From contig JAEVYX010000052.1 in assembly GCA_023392515.1 (NCBI GenBank), forward strand, positions 1 through 15,513: a stretch of DNA of 15,513 nt, written 5' to 3'. Source of the stretch: Bacillota bacterium. GTDB lineage: Bacteria > Bacillota > Clostridia > Christensenellales > Aristaeellaceae. The notes below the pieces were generated by a model. It saw nothing but the letters and a program-made list of their open reading frames with translations, ran no database searches and was not told where the DNA came from. Every line of letters starts with the position of its first letter. The first letter of the stretch is position 1. The position numbers and the translations under genes were made by a program. Of the stretch, positions 1 through 7,232 are shown piece by piece.

Positions 1-140
1 ACTTTTATTTTACATCTTGCTTTTGAAATCTCTCTTTCGCCGTTTTCATAACCAATTTTACATCCTTTACAGGCTTTCTCTTGAAATGCAGAGCAAGTCC
101 TGCAGTAGGCTCCGCAACAACCAACCTCTGAGACAGACAT
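1..140 (-). CDS. DUF3795-type cysteine-rich small protein, 5' part only
   Basis: Reading the minus strand from the ATG at 140 gives 46 codons without a stop before the window edge. The protein starts MSVSEVGCCGAYCRTC and continues through CKGC and a later Cys. The CGAYC-x2-C...C-x2-C spacing is the zinc-ribbon-like pattern I know from DUF3795 proteins, small proteins of unknown function common in Clostridia and archaea. A good ribosome binding site (AAAGGAG) lies 9 bases before the ATG, which supports this start. A promoter-like pair far upstream (438-466) could transcribe it through a roughly 300-base leader. The C-terminal part lies outside the window, so intactness cannot be judged. The family call rests on motif recognition. 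Confidence 0.7.
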   Translation of the reverse strand, partial: MSVSEVGCCGAYCRTCSAFQEKACKGCKIGYENGEREISKARCKIK

Positions 141-243
141 ATGCCTAAACTCCTTTCAACACAATCACTCAAAGGTTATCCTTCGACTTTGTTCTAGCGT
201 CCTAATACATAGATAAGCGAGCCAGTTAGATGGTTTGTTCTTT

Positions 244-272
244 TGGTGGCGGCGAGGAGCGTTGAACCCCTG
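244..272 (-). other. tRNA 3'-end fragment (T-arm, acceptor strand and CCA), possible att-site scar
   Basis: On the minus strand this 29-base stretch reads as the end of a tRNA gene. It has a 5-bp T-stem (AGGGG with CTCCT, one G-U pair) around a TTCAACG loop, then the acceptor 3' strand CGCCGCC, discriminator A and CCA. The matching 5' acceptor strand GGCGGCG and the D and anticodon arms are absent in the 100 bases where they should lie, so this is not a functional tRNA. Such 3'-end copies are typical of attachment-site duplications left by elements that integrate into tRNA genes. No integrase gene is in the window, so the att-site reading is inference. Confidence 0.5.
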
Positions 273-437
273 AACTTATACAATATTATATATCCCGGAA
301 ATCATCCATAAGAGCCTTAATACACATTTTTTATCCTCATTGATCGGGAAAATATGGAAAAAAGGTGAGCAAGGAAAAGAACAACGAGATTTCGCTTAAA
401 CATCCCATTGGAATACCTCGTACATGTTTATTTACAT

Positions 438-466
438 ATTGTAGCACAAAATGTACATTGTTTAAA
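438..466 (-). promoter_or_regulatory. Putative sigma-A promoter with extended -10, reading toward the DUF3795 gene
   Basis: Minus-strand -35 TTTAAA (466-461), 17-base spacer, and -10 TACAAT (443-438) preceded by TG one base upstream (extended -10). A perfect 10-base palindrome AATGTACATT (450-459) lies in the spacer and could be a repressor site. The next minus-strand gene is the DUF3795 ORF about 300 bases away; the leader contains the tRNA fragment. Apart from these sites I see nothing codable between 141 and 580. Confidence 0.4.
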
Positions 467-579
467 ATATTGCAATTAGATCAAAGGGGATTCGCCCCCT
501 AGGCGTTATTGCCATGAAGTTCATGGTGGCGGACCTGATATTCGCATTCACGGAAAAGCAAATGTTAATATGCAAAAAC

Positions 580-617
580 AAAAAAGGCCGGAAACCTTCG
601 TTATCCTGCCTTTTTTT
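580..617 (-). terminator. Rho-independent terminator, probably bidirectional
   Basis: A 9-bp A/T-flanked stem (AAAAAAGGC with GCCTTTTTT), with further GGA/TCC pairing inside, ends in a T-run on the minus strand (TTTTTTGTTTTT) and also has a T-tract on the plus strand. It would end a minus-strand transcript coming through the small ORF at 706-807. Confidence 0.55.
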
Positions 618-705
618 GATGGTCTGGATAAGTGAACTTGAACCTGTGCCCTATTGGAATACGCATTTTTGGTCTTCCCATAATGAGCAATTAGCAGGCA
701 GACGT

Positions 706-807
706 CTACTTTTCTGATTTGAGTTCCCCATATTTATTGCGGCGAGTGGAAGGCAGGTTTATGGGAGCACTTTTTCGTTTTGGATTACGACCTTTTTTAT
801 TGGTCAT
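706..807 (-). CDS. Small basic 33-residue ORF, unknown
   Basis: ATG at 807 to TAG at 706 encodes 33 residues beginning MTNKKGRNPKRKSAP, with 11 Lys/Arg and no hydrophobic segment. A plausible ribosome binding site, GAGGTG, lies 7 bases before the ATG, and a TATAAT hexamer sits just upstream of it, though without a good -35. A terminator follows at 580-617. I do not recognise the sequence. The basic composition suggests nucleic-acid binding or the N-terminal remnant of a mobile-element protein. Size and lack of recognisable homology keep confidence low. Confidence 0.3.
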   Translation of the reverse strand: MTNKKGRNPKRKSAPINLPSTRRNKYGELKSEK

Positions 808-1014
808 TGTCTTCACCTCGATTATAGTTTGGGTCGAAATGAACGGAGCATTCTGGAAATATATACTTCGTGAGAGAATAAACACCTATTTATAACTAGC
901 CATCCCGCCGACTTTGTCGACGCTCTGAAATAATGCGCACAACATTCACATTGGTTTCACCGTACATTCAATGTTCTTTGCTACCATCATCTTGAAAAAT
1001 ACGGTGAGGTGTTC

Positions 1015-2490
1015 ATGATGAAAAAAATTGTTGCATTGCTGATGATATGCACGCTTACCCTTACTTCGTTCCTGGCGTTTGCGGAAAACAATTCCCCTCC
1101 GGCTGGCAATCCCCCTGAAATGCCCAGCGGTCAGGCTCCCGGCGGCGGTCCGGGCGGCAACGGCGGACCGGGCGGGGCACCGGGCGGGCAGAGCAGCCAG
1201 CCCAGCAGTTATGATGCCGTTTACTCCTATGGTGCGGATACCACCCTTTCCGGCGGTGCCTATCATTCCACCGGCACCGACGAGAACGCCATTCTCGTCA
1301 CCGGCGGCACCACATCCATTGACGGCGTGACCATCACCCGCACCTCATCTGACAGCACCGGCGGTGACAGCGCCAGCTTCTACGGCGTTGGTGCGGCGCT
1401 GCTGGTTACAGGCGGCACGGCCAAGATTGCAAGCAGCAGCATAACCACCGATGCGGCGGGAGGCGCGGGGGTGTTCGCTTATGGCGATGGTGTGGCCTAT
1501 GTATCCGATACGGACATCAACACCGATAAGAATACTTCCGGCGGCATACATGTAGCCGGGGGCGGCACCCTGTACGCCAAGAATTTGATGGTTACCACCA
1601 ACGGCGAATCGGCGGCGGCAATCCGCAGTGACCGCGGCAGCGGAATAATGGTGGTGGATGGCGGCACCTATACCTCCAACGGTTTGGGCAGCCCCGCGCT
1701 CTACTGCACGGCGGATATCTCCGTCAACAATGCAACGCTTACAGCCAACGGCTCCGAGGCGCTGTGCCTGGAAGGCCTGAACACCGTACGGCTGTTTGAT
1801 GCAAGCCTGACTGGTAATATGGCCGACCTTGCGCAGAATGACAATACCTGGACGGTGATCCTCTACCAGAGCATGTCCGGCGATTCCCAGGTGGGGGAAG
1901 GCAAGTTTGAAATGATCGGGGGTTCCCTGACCTCTCAAAACGGCGGCTTGTTTTACACCACCAATACGGAAAGCGAGTTCATTCTCTCCGGCGTGACCAT
2001 TACAGCCACAGATGGCAGCGAATACTTCCTGCGCTGCACGGGCAACACAAACCAGCGCGGGTGGGGCACCGCCGGTGCCAACGGCGCGGACTGCAAGTTT
2101 ACCGCCATTGCCCAGGAGATAAAGGGCGATGTGATTTGGGACAGCATTTCCAAGTTGGACCTGTACGTTACGCAGGGCAGTGTGCTCACCGGCGCGGTGC
2201 TGGATGATGAAGCCAACGCCGGCAGCGGCGGGGATGGCTATTGCACGCTGTATATTGATGGGGATTCAAGCTGGGTTGTTACCGGCAACAGCGTACTCAC
2301 CACCCTCAACAACGCCGGGAAGGTGGTGGGCGCGGATGGCAGCGCCGTGACCATCATTGGCACCGATGGCACGGTTTACGTGCAGGGCAATAGCGATTAC
2401 ACCGTCACCGTTTCTAAGTACAACACCACCTGCGATACCGGCGATGCGGGCGTGGCTTCCAGTTGGAGCGATTACGCGGTGGAGATGTGA
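1015..2490 (+). CDS. Secreted right-handed beta-helix repeat protein
   Basis: A 491-residue protein with a clear signal peptide (Lys pair, about 17 hydrophobic residues, cleavage likely after AFA). A low-complexity Gly/Pro/Gln linker (roughly residues 22-60, rich in PGG and GGPGG) follows, then a long Ser/Thr/Gly/Asn/Asp-rich domain of short repeating strands. Examples are TSIDGVTITRTSSDS, AKIASSSITTDAAGG and SVNNATLTANGSEALC. This pattern is typical of right-handed parallel beta-helix (pectate-lyase-fold) surface proteins, but I see no catalytic signature, so I assign no enzyme activity. There is no LPXTG or C-terminal membrane anchor, so it is probably released or held non-covalently. Start: a GTG at 1009 is in frame, but the ribosome binding site GTGAGG overlaps it, so ATG 1015 or 1018 is more likely. 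The gene stands alone upstream of the VanY-like gene. Confidence 0.75.
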   Translation: MMKKIVALLMICTLTLTSFLAFAENNSPPAGNPPEMPSGQAPGGGPGGNGGPGGAPGGQSSQPSSYDAVYSYGADTTLSGGAYHSTGTDENAILVTGGTTSIDGVTITRTSSDSTGGDSASFYGVGAALLVTGGTAKIASSSITTDAAGGAGVFAYGDGVAYVSDTDINTDKNTSGGIHVAGGGTLYAKNLMVTTNGESAAAIRSDRGSGIMVVDGGTYTSNGLGSPALYCTADISVNNATLTANGSEALCLEGLNTVRLFDASLTGNMADLAQNDNTWTVILYQSMSGDSQVGEGKFEMIGGSLTSQNGGLFYTTNTESEFILSGVTITATDGSEYFLRCTGNTNQRGWGTAGANGADCKFTAIAQEIKGDVIWDSISKLDLYVTQGSVLTGAVLDDEANAGSGGDGYCTLYIDGDSSWVVTGNSVLTTLNNAGKVVGADGSAVTIIGTDGTVYVQGNSDYTVTVSKYNTTCDTGDAGVASSWSDYAVEM

Positions 2491-2617
2491 GCGGGTTTAA
2501 CGCCAGGCATGCTTAGAAAACAGGGGATGGGGAAAAGGTTTCCTATTCTTTAATGTCGAAAGAATAAAGAAGAAACTGCCAATACCCCTTCCCGACCGAA
2601 AGCATGAGGATGCCACG

Positions 2618-3349
2618 ATGAAGATGCGTCACATCCTGTCCCTTTTTCTGGCTGCTGCCCTCGCTTTTGCGCTGCTCCCCGCCGGGGCCGAGCCTCTTTC
2701 CACGGCAGAGGAGCTGTTCGCCCTGTATCCGGTTCCGGAGGCGCCCCTCCTTTTAGACCCCGCCTTTGACCCCCTCCTCACTTTGGTGAACCGTGAAAAC
2801 CTGCTCCCCGCCTCCTTCAAGCCTGAGGTGGTCACGCCGGATGTCAAGGCCCGCAAGGGTGCCGCCATCGACCTAAGGCGGGAGGCGGCCTCTATCCTGG
2901 AGGCGCTGTTTGCCGATGCCCAGGCGGAGGGACTATCTTTGATGGCGGTTTCGGGATACCGCTCCTATTCCACCCAGCGGGCGATCCACGACCGGTCGGT
3001 GGAAAGAAACGGCCAGGAGCGGGCGGACAGGATGAGCGCCCGTCCCGGCGCCAGCGAGCATCAATTGGGCCTGGCCATGGATCTTTCCTGCGAATCTCTG
3101 AAAGGCGACCTCAGTTCCTCCTTTGCCAAGAAAAAGGAAGGCAAGTGGATCGCGGAGCACTGCGCGGCGTACGGCTTCATCATCCGCTACAAGGCGGAGT
3201 GGACATCCGTCACCGGCTATCAGGGGGAGCCCTGGCACATCCGCTATGTGGGCCGGGAGCACGCCATGTTTTTGGAGAAGTTGAATGTGCCCTTTGAGGT
3301 GTATGCGGAGTATTTGAAATTGGTTTGGAATGCCAATTCGAATGGGTGA
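2618..3349 (+). CDS. VanY-type D-alanyl-D-alanine carboxypeptidase (peptidase M15B)
   Basis: A 243-residue exported zinc peptidase that should remove the terminal D-Ala from peptidoglycan pentapeptides. Residues 1-24 form a signal peptide (MKMR, then a hydrophobic run ending PAGA). The M15 motifs are complete: SGYRSYSTQ (112-120), the zinc-binding SEHQLGLAMD (146-155, ligands H148 and D155), and EPWH (204-207, catalytic E204 and ligand H207). Length is normal for single-domain VanY/DacY proteins. The start is supported by GAGG eight bases upstream. No VanS/VanR or ligase genes are nearby, so this looks like a housekeeping wall-remodelling or cell-wall-recycling enzyme and not part of a glycopeptide-resistance cluster. 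A strong terminator follows directly. Confidence 0.93.
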   Translation: MKMRHILSLFLAAALAFALLPAGAEPLSTAEELFALYPVPEAPLLLDPAFDPLLTLVNRENLLPASFKPEVVTPDVKARKGAAIDLRREAASILEALFADAQAEGLSLMAVSGYRSYSTQRAIHDRSVERNGQERADRMSARPGASEHQLGLAMDLSCESLKGDLSSSFAKKKEGKWIAEHCAAYGFIIRYKAEWTSVTGYQGEPWHIRYVGREHAMFLEKLNVPFEVYAEYLKLVWNANSNG

Positions 3350-3374
3350 TGTCTCTCTTTTTTGACAAAATAAA

Positions 3375-3405
3375 CCCGCTGCCATAAGGAGCAGCGGGCT
3401 TTTTC
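3375..3405 (+). terminator. Rho-independent terminator after the VanY gene
   Basis: A perfect 8-bp stem CCCGCTGC/GCAGCGGG with an 8-base loop is followed by CTTTTTCG. On the minus strand the same stem is followed by TTTATTTTG, so it may also stop the converging transcript of the membrane-protein gene that ends at 3451. Confidence 0.9.
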
Positions 3406-3450
3406 GTTTCGCAGCCGGACACGAAATGATGCGGGAAGAACGCCTGCCCC

Positions 3451-4044
3451 TTACCGCATTTCCTCCAAAGCGCGCTGGATTTCCGCCATCCTCTCGTAAT
3501 AGCCCGGGATGGTGTGATGCGTCAGTTCTTTGCGGTAAAACCCAGCGTTGGGGCCTGAATCCTCAATCTGGGCAAACGCGCTCACGGATTCCACCTGCAC
3601 GCTGCCTTGCACAGTCAGGGTGCCGCTGGCTTTGCGGGTGAGGCTTTCCACCCGCCGGATGTGGTAGGTGTCGGTGCAAAGGTATTCCTTCTTGCCATCC
3701 TCGGGGAGGGATGTGTCCACCGCCGCGGCCATGCGCCAGCGGGCGAAGACGACGGTCACCACATGGTGGATGATCTCCCCCTCCGCTACCAGCACGAAGC
3801 TAAGGCGGCGGAGCCTTTTTATGCGGAAGTACCGCGCGATGGGCACGCCCTTGAACGCTGCCTGATTGAGCAGCATCAAAAAGAGCAGCCCGGCCTGCCC
3901 TACCATGGCGGCTTGCGGGTTTGGAAAGCCCTGGCGGTACAGCGAAAGCAATAGCGCATCCAAGGCCAGGGAGGGCAGAAAACATAGAAAAAGCCGCGGC
4001 AGATAGATGCGGCGGTAGGCGGTCGGGTCGAAATCATGCTGCAT
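3451..4044 (-). CDS. Two-helix membrane protein with cytosolic C-terminal domain, unknown function
   Basis: A 197-residue protein with two hydrophobic segments near the N-terminus (about residues 15-36 and 46-65). A soluble domain of about 130 residues follows, with a basic patch (RIKRLRRL) just after helix two. That arrangement suggests an inside-facing domain. The soluble part looks beta-rich (FVLVAEGEIIHHVVTVVFARW) and ends in a charged helix. The arrangement resembles PH-like YcxB-type proteins, but I cannot confirm this. GAGGTG lies about 8 bases before the ATG. The gene is GC-rich like the backbone and lies just past the end of the AT-rich defence island, facing the VanY gene tail to tail. 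Confidence 0.7.
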   Translation of the reverse strand: MQHDFDPTAYRRIYLPRLFLCFLPSLALDALLLSLYRQGFPNPQAAMVGQAGLLFLMLLNQAAFKGVPIARYFRIKRLRRLSFVLVAEGEIIHHVVTVVFARWRMAAAVDTSLPEDGKKEYLCTDTYHIRRVESLTRKASGTLTVQGSVQVESVSAFAQIEDSGPNAGFYRKELTHHTIPGYYERMAEIQRALEEMR

Positions 4045-4089
4045 GGGGGAGCACCTCGCTTGGGAGGATGGTGTAATGGGAGAAGTTTG

Positions 4090-4860
4090 TTATCCTAGCT
4101 TTTTGTAATTACCTTGACCGCAGAATTCGATGATTTCTTTGTCACGCAATACCTGAAGTTGCTGCCGAATTTTGTCCTTGATACGATGGTTTTCGGGGTG
4201 CTTTAACGCCAATTCATCTTCAAACGCATACATTTTGTCCAATGAAAAATGCGTATCTGGAATGCGGTGAATGCAGTTCAAAATATCCAGTATCCATCCT
4301 CTTGCATCCATACGATAATTGGCAATGAAACTGGTCTTTTGAATCTTCTGCAAAACACTGTCCACTGGAAGCTGTTCTTTATTTTTAACAAGAAAGATTT
4401 TGCCCTCTTCGGGGATTTGACTAACTAAGATGCTGCACCCGACCCAGCCTGCCCTGCGTGCGGTGGGGGATAACGGCTTTCTTTTTTCAATGGCATCCGT
4501 TACCCAGAAGTGCTTTGGGATGATGAACACATTCTCAACAGCCAACCTCGGCTTATTATACTGTAACACGAAAAGGCTTGGATTGTTGATGGAACGTATC
4601 CTTTCGATCATTGTCTCATATGCGCCATCGCTGACCTTCTTGCCGATTGCCCCACTCTTACTTTTTAGTTCATATTCCTCTGCACAATGCGGGCAGTAAA
4701 AATCTGCAACGGGTCTGTTGTTTTCAAAACGATGGATATAATCATTTCCGCAGTATGGGCAATAAAGATTCTGGTTTGCCCAGTTTTCCGTGATAACGCG
4801 TATTCTTTGCGAATTGCTATTGTAGCCGTTAGCAATATCTGCATGCATTTGTAGATTCAT
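4090..4860 (-). CDS. dpnI: DpnI-like methylation-dependent restriction endonuclease
   Basis: A 256-residue protein that aligns by memory with Streptococcus pneumoniae DpnI (254 residues) from end to end. DpnI cuts GATC only when the adenine is methylated. Visible features are a zinc knuckle C34-x2-C37...C56-x2-C59, a PD-(D/E)xK nuclease core with D53, E64 and K66 (motif ADFYCPHC...YELKSK), the conserved block KPLSPTARRAGWVGC (128-142), and a C-terminal winged-helix domain (about 185-256) ending RQQLQVLRDKEIIEF. In DpnI both domains read methylated GATC. All key residues are present, so activity is expected. No Dam methylase or DpnII-type gene is seen; the enzyme is safe only if the host does not methylate GATC. 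It follows the retron by 275 bases on the same strand. I see no clear ribosome binding site or promoter for it, so it may depend on retron read-through. Confidence 0.93.
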   Translation of the reverse strand: MNLQMHADIANGYNSNSQRIRVITENWANQNLYCPYCGNDYIHRFENNRPVADFYCPHCAEEYELKSKSGAIGKKVSDGAYETMIERIRSINNPSLFVLQYNKPRLAVENVFIIPKHFWVTDAIEKRKPLSPTARRAGWVGCSILVSQIPEEGKIFLVKNKEQLPVDSVLQKIQKTSFIANYRMDARGWILDILNCIHRIPDTHFSLDKMYAFEDELALKHPENHRIKDKIRQQLQVLRDKEIIEFCGQGNYKKLG

Positions 4861-5135
4861 ATGTATTGTCTGGCAATGTTAAGCCATAGCCTTTCTTTGA
4901 CTTGGGTATATGTATAGAGATAATGTTCTTATGTAATTCTGCGTAGGGGGAGCTATGGTGGGCTATAGCGACTGTTTGCATCCAAATTGTTGCCTGCTTC
5001 ATTGCAATATTTTTCCCTTTTACAATGCTTCTCTCAGATCACACAAAACGACATTTTTGTATTGTTGTAGTTCTGTTTATGCAAGGAAGCAAAATGATTT
5101 GTTAGTCTAATTTATACTTGTTGAGGAAGGTTGCT

Positions 5136-6047
5136 TTATGACATTATTTTTTCAATAACATTGCCAAATGCAGAGTACTTGATGATTATTCGATTGTATG
5201 CTAAAGGTTCAACATCCTTAAGGAAGGATAAGTAACCCATTATGACATTTGCATCACCTTCTCCTTTTACAATCTTTTTGTATACCATATCTTTGATTTT
5301 GTTCCGCATCTTGAGGCCAACCGATACCTTGTTATCATTTGTTATAATTAATCCCGTAACCATTCTTCGTCCTTTTGCTGACATGAAACGAGTTTTATGC
5401 CGATTCAAGGAGAAATGAAGCATTTGTAGTTGTTGCTCAAAGAAATCAACAATCCCACTATCAATAAATGCAGATGATGATATATACATATCATCGGCAT
5501 ATCTCGAATACTTCAGTCCGCGATTCTTTGAAAACTCAATTATTGATTTGTCAAAATCAAAAAGAATTGCATTCGAAATAATAGGTGAGCTTACAGCACC
5601 GATGCACATGCGATTATTGCGCAAGCATATCCTATTTATTGTGTTACATGCCTCAAGAATCTGATATGGGTATCCATCAAAGGCAGTTCTATTGGCTGTA
5701 AGGAGATGCTTAATATGTTCACCGTTGATTGATTCAAAAAAATGCTTGATATCCATATGCAAGATAAACTTACTTCTAGAATGTATTTCTGCATGCTTTT
5801 TTATTGAAACACCTTTTCGATAGGCATATGCTGCGTCGGAAACAGGGCAACGAGCAAATATATTTTCTGCGCACCAGTATTGTAGAGTCTTCAATTCTGG
5901 GCTTGGATGGGAAATTCTTCGTGGCTCCCCATTGGGTTTCATTATACAATATACTTTGTAATATTTATCACTATTCGAGACTAAATTGGATAGATAATTT
6001 TCATCTAGTTGTAAATTTTGCGATATGTACTGCAAAATGTTGCCCAT
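5136..6047 (-). CDS. Retron reverse transcriptase (Ec86/St85-like)
   Basis: A 303-residue RNA-directed DNA polymerase that should copy the msd part of the upstream retron RNA into msDNA and stay bound to it. Motifs in order: KPNGEPRRISHPSP (37-50, fingers); AYRKGVSIKKHAEIH (75-89), where HAEIH stands in place of the retron NAxxH signature; motif A MDIKHFFESI with catalytic D99; motif B IGAVSSPIISNA (149-160); the active-site SRYADDMY (181-188, D185 and D186); and the retron-specific VTG (230-232). Length is typical of retron RTs without a fused domain, and there is no group II maturase region. The ATG lies 4 bases after the effector stop, with AAGGTGG inside the end of the effector gene, so the two are translationally coupled. 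AT-rich composition contrasts with the flanking genes. Confidence 0.95.
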   Translation of the reverse strand: MGNILQYISQNLQLDENYLSNLVSNSDKYYKVYCIMKPNGEPRRISHPSPELKTLQYWCAENIFARCPVSDAAYAYRKGVSIKKHAEIHSRSKFILHMDIKHFFESINGEHIKHLLTANRTAFDGYPYQILEACNTINRICLRNNRMCIGAVSSPIISNAILFDFDKSIIEFSKNRGLKYSRYADDMYISSSAFIDSGIVDFFEQQLQMLHFSLNRHKTRFMSAKGRRMVTGLIITNDNKVSVGLKMRNKIKDMVYKKIVKGEGDANVIMGYLSFLKDVEPLAYNRIIIKYSAFGNVIEKIMS

Positions 6048-6051
6048 CCTG

Positions 6052-6990
6052 TTATCCCACCTTGTATTTGTATCTTCTTGAAAGAATGCGACATCTATTG
6101 CGGCTTAATGACGCAGGCGAAAAAGTAAAAAGAAGATTCGATGAATTATTCAAATTGCCTAAAGCAAAGAGATTATTCTCTTGCTTAATCACATTAACCT
6201 TTACTAATAGCTTAAGTAGATAGCTCAGATGTATTCGGCTACTAAATTGTTTGCCGTCCCTTTTTACGAATTCAAAAGAGGAGAGGTCTTTGATTTGCTT
6301 ATACACATAAACCAGATCTTCTTTGGATACTGGCTGTAATAGCCTTATTAGTTCAAGTATCTCAACTATAAACGAACCTAAGCTAATATTGCTTGTCGTT
6401 TTAGGATTGACCTGTCGCTTATTTAGTGCGCATTTCTGTTGCATACTTTTGAGTAAGGTGTCTGTTTCATGAATTAACTCTCTACTGCTCAATAACGCTC
6501 CTTCCAAATCTGCATATATGACTGGGACTTTTCCATTTTTAGCCTTTTCAACTGGCCCGTGATTAATGAATGAATCATCGTTTCTATATTTTTGGTTAAG
6601 TATAAGAATTAGTTTGTCCATGAATAGTGTTTCTTGAAATGTAAAAGCACCGAGTTCACAGGATGATCCCATGCTTTCAACAAAAATAATTATGCAGTCA
6701 CTAATTTCCGCTAAGAACTCTTCGAAGGTAAGCAGATCAATCTCAGAAAGAAAACCATTTTCCCAGAGGCGTTCTGATAATACAATATGTGTATTAGGTG
6801 CTTTGGCTAAAATATATTGTTCAATTATGCCGCGATTTGATTCGTAATATTTCTCAGGTGTTCGTGGATCAACACCTTTACCGCAAAGGAAAATAAATTT
6901 GGGATAATATACATACTTAAAACTTTCGGATGCCAGATGTTTTTTTAGCTCGTCTATTATTGCTTTTGTGTAAATGAACTGCTGTTGCAT
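6052..6990 (-). CDS. Retron effector: nucleoside deoxyribosyltransferase-like domain plus C-terminal domain (St85/RcaT-type)
   Basis: A 312-residue protein (residue numbers here count from the GTG at 6999, three codons upstream). The N-terminal half has FIFLCGKGVD (35-44) and SDCIIIFVESMGSSCELGAFTF (100-121), the pattern of nucleoside deoxyribosyltransferase-like domains with acidic E108 and E115. Residues about 205-285 look like a winged-helix DNA-binding region. This architecture belongs to the effector of Ec86- and St85 (Sen2)-type retrons, which is kept inactive by RT plus msDNA and acts as an abortive-infection toxin when msDNA is disturbed. Work on Ec86 points to NAD-targeting glycosidase chemistry; for this protein that is inference. 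Start: AAAGGTG overlaps the GTG codons and sits 6 bases before ATG 6990, so that ATG is preferred. Order RNA-effector-RT matches St85. Confidence 0.88.
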   Translation of the reverse strand: MQQQFIYTKAIIDELKKHLASESFKYVYYPKFIFLCGKGVDPRTPEKYYESNRGIIEQYILAKAPNTHIVLSERLWENGFLSEIDLLTFEEFLAEISDCIIIFVESMGSSCELGAFTFQETLFMDKLILILNQKYRNDDSFINHGPVEKAKNGKVPVIYADLEGALLSSRELIHETDTLLKSMQQKCALNKRQVNPKTTSNISLGSFIVEILELIRLLQPVSKEDLVYVYKQIKDLSSFEFVKRDGKQFSSRIHLSYLLKLLVKVNVIKQENNLFALGNLNNSSNLLFTFSPASLSRNRCRILSRRYKYKVG

Positions 6991-7039
6991 CACAATCACC
7001 TTTGCATATATAGGGTTTTACGTATATTGGCATAAAAAA

Positions 7040-7197
7040 GAAGAGATTTTTACAGAGGCGTGTTTTCACTGACGCTTCATGCTAGGGCATGAAGCGTCAG
7101 TGAAAACACGCTTACATGCCTAGCAATTCAACTTGCCCTAATTGCATAAGGCATATATACCACAAAAAAGTGATACAATACTACTAAAAATCTCTTC
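7040..7197 (-). ncRNA. Retron msr-msd RNA
   Basis: The RNA runs from 7197 down to 7040. Its ends are a perfect 13-base inverted pair: a1 GAAGAGATTTTTA (7197-7185) and a2 TAAAAATCTCTTC (7052-7040). Directly after a1 comes G7184, the likely priming guanosine, as in Ec86 where G also follows a TTA-ending a1. The msr part has stem-loop I (TATCAC 7175-7170 with GTGGTA 7163-7158, U6 loop) and stem-loop II (ATGCCT/AGGCAT plus GCAATT/AATTGC, 7154-7116, 11-base loop). The msd part is a perfect 25-bp hairpin (7111-7087 with 7082-7058, 4-base loop). The promoter places transcription start at the first base of a1. Position and orientation upstream of the effector and RT genes fit a retron operon. Confidence 0.92.
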
Positions 7198-7203
7198 AAC
7201 AAA

Positions 7204-7232
7204 ATATTACCACAAATTACAATTAATATCAA
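7204..7232 (-). promoter_or_regulatory. Retron operon promoter
   Basis: Minus-strand -35 TTGATA (7232-7227), 17-base spacer, -10 TAATAT (7209-7204). Counting about 7 bases downstream of the -10 places the start at about 7197, exactly the first base of the a1 repeat, which strongly supports both calls. Confidence 0.75.

Noticed and set aside
601..681. Minus-strand 26-codon ORF starting MGRPKMRIPIGH
   Set aside because: No ribosome binding site, and its end runs into the terminator stem. It is probably chance or a remnant.
514..717. A 67-codon plus-strand ORF
   Set aside because: No ribosome binding site, no recognisable protein pattern, and it runs through a terminator hairpin and opposite the small minus-strand ORF.
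1345..1938. Long minus-strand ORF opposite the beta-helix gene
   Set aside because: Shadow frame of a GC-rich repeat-containing gene, with no start signal and no domain pattern.
2618..3349. Part of a vancomycin-resistance cluster because of the VanY-like gene
   Set aside because: No VanRS, VanH/A/X or other resistance genes nearby. Lone M15 carboxypeptidases are common.
7058..7111. Reading the 25-bp hairpin as a terminator or CRISPR-like repeat
   Set aside because: No T-run and no repeated units. Its place inside a1/a2 next to a retron RT explains it as the msd stem.
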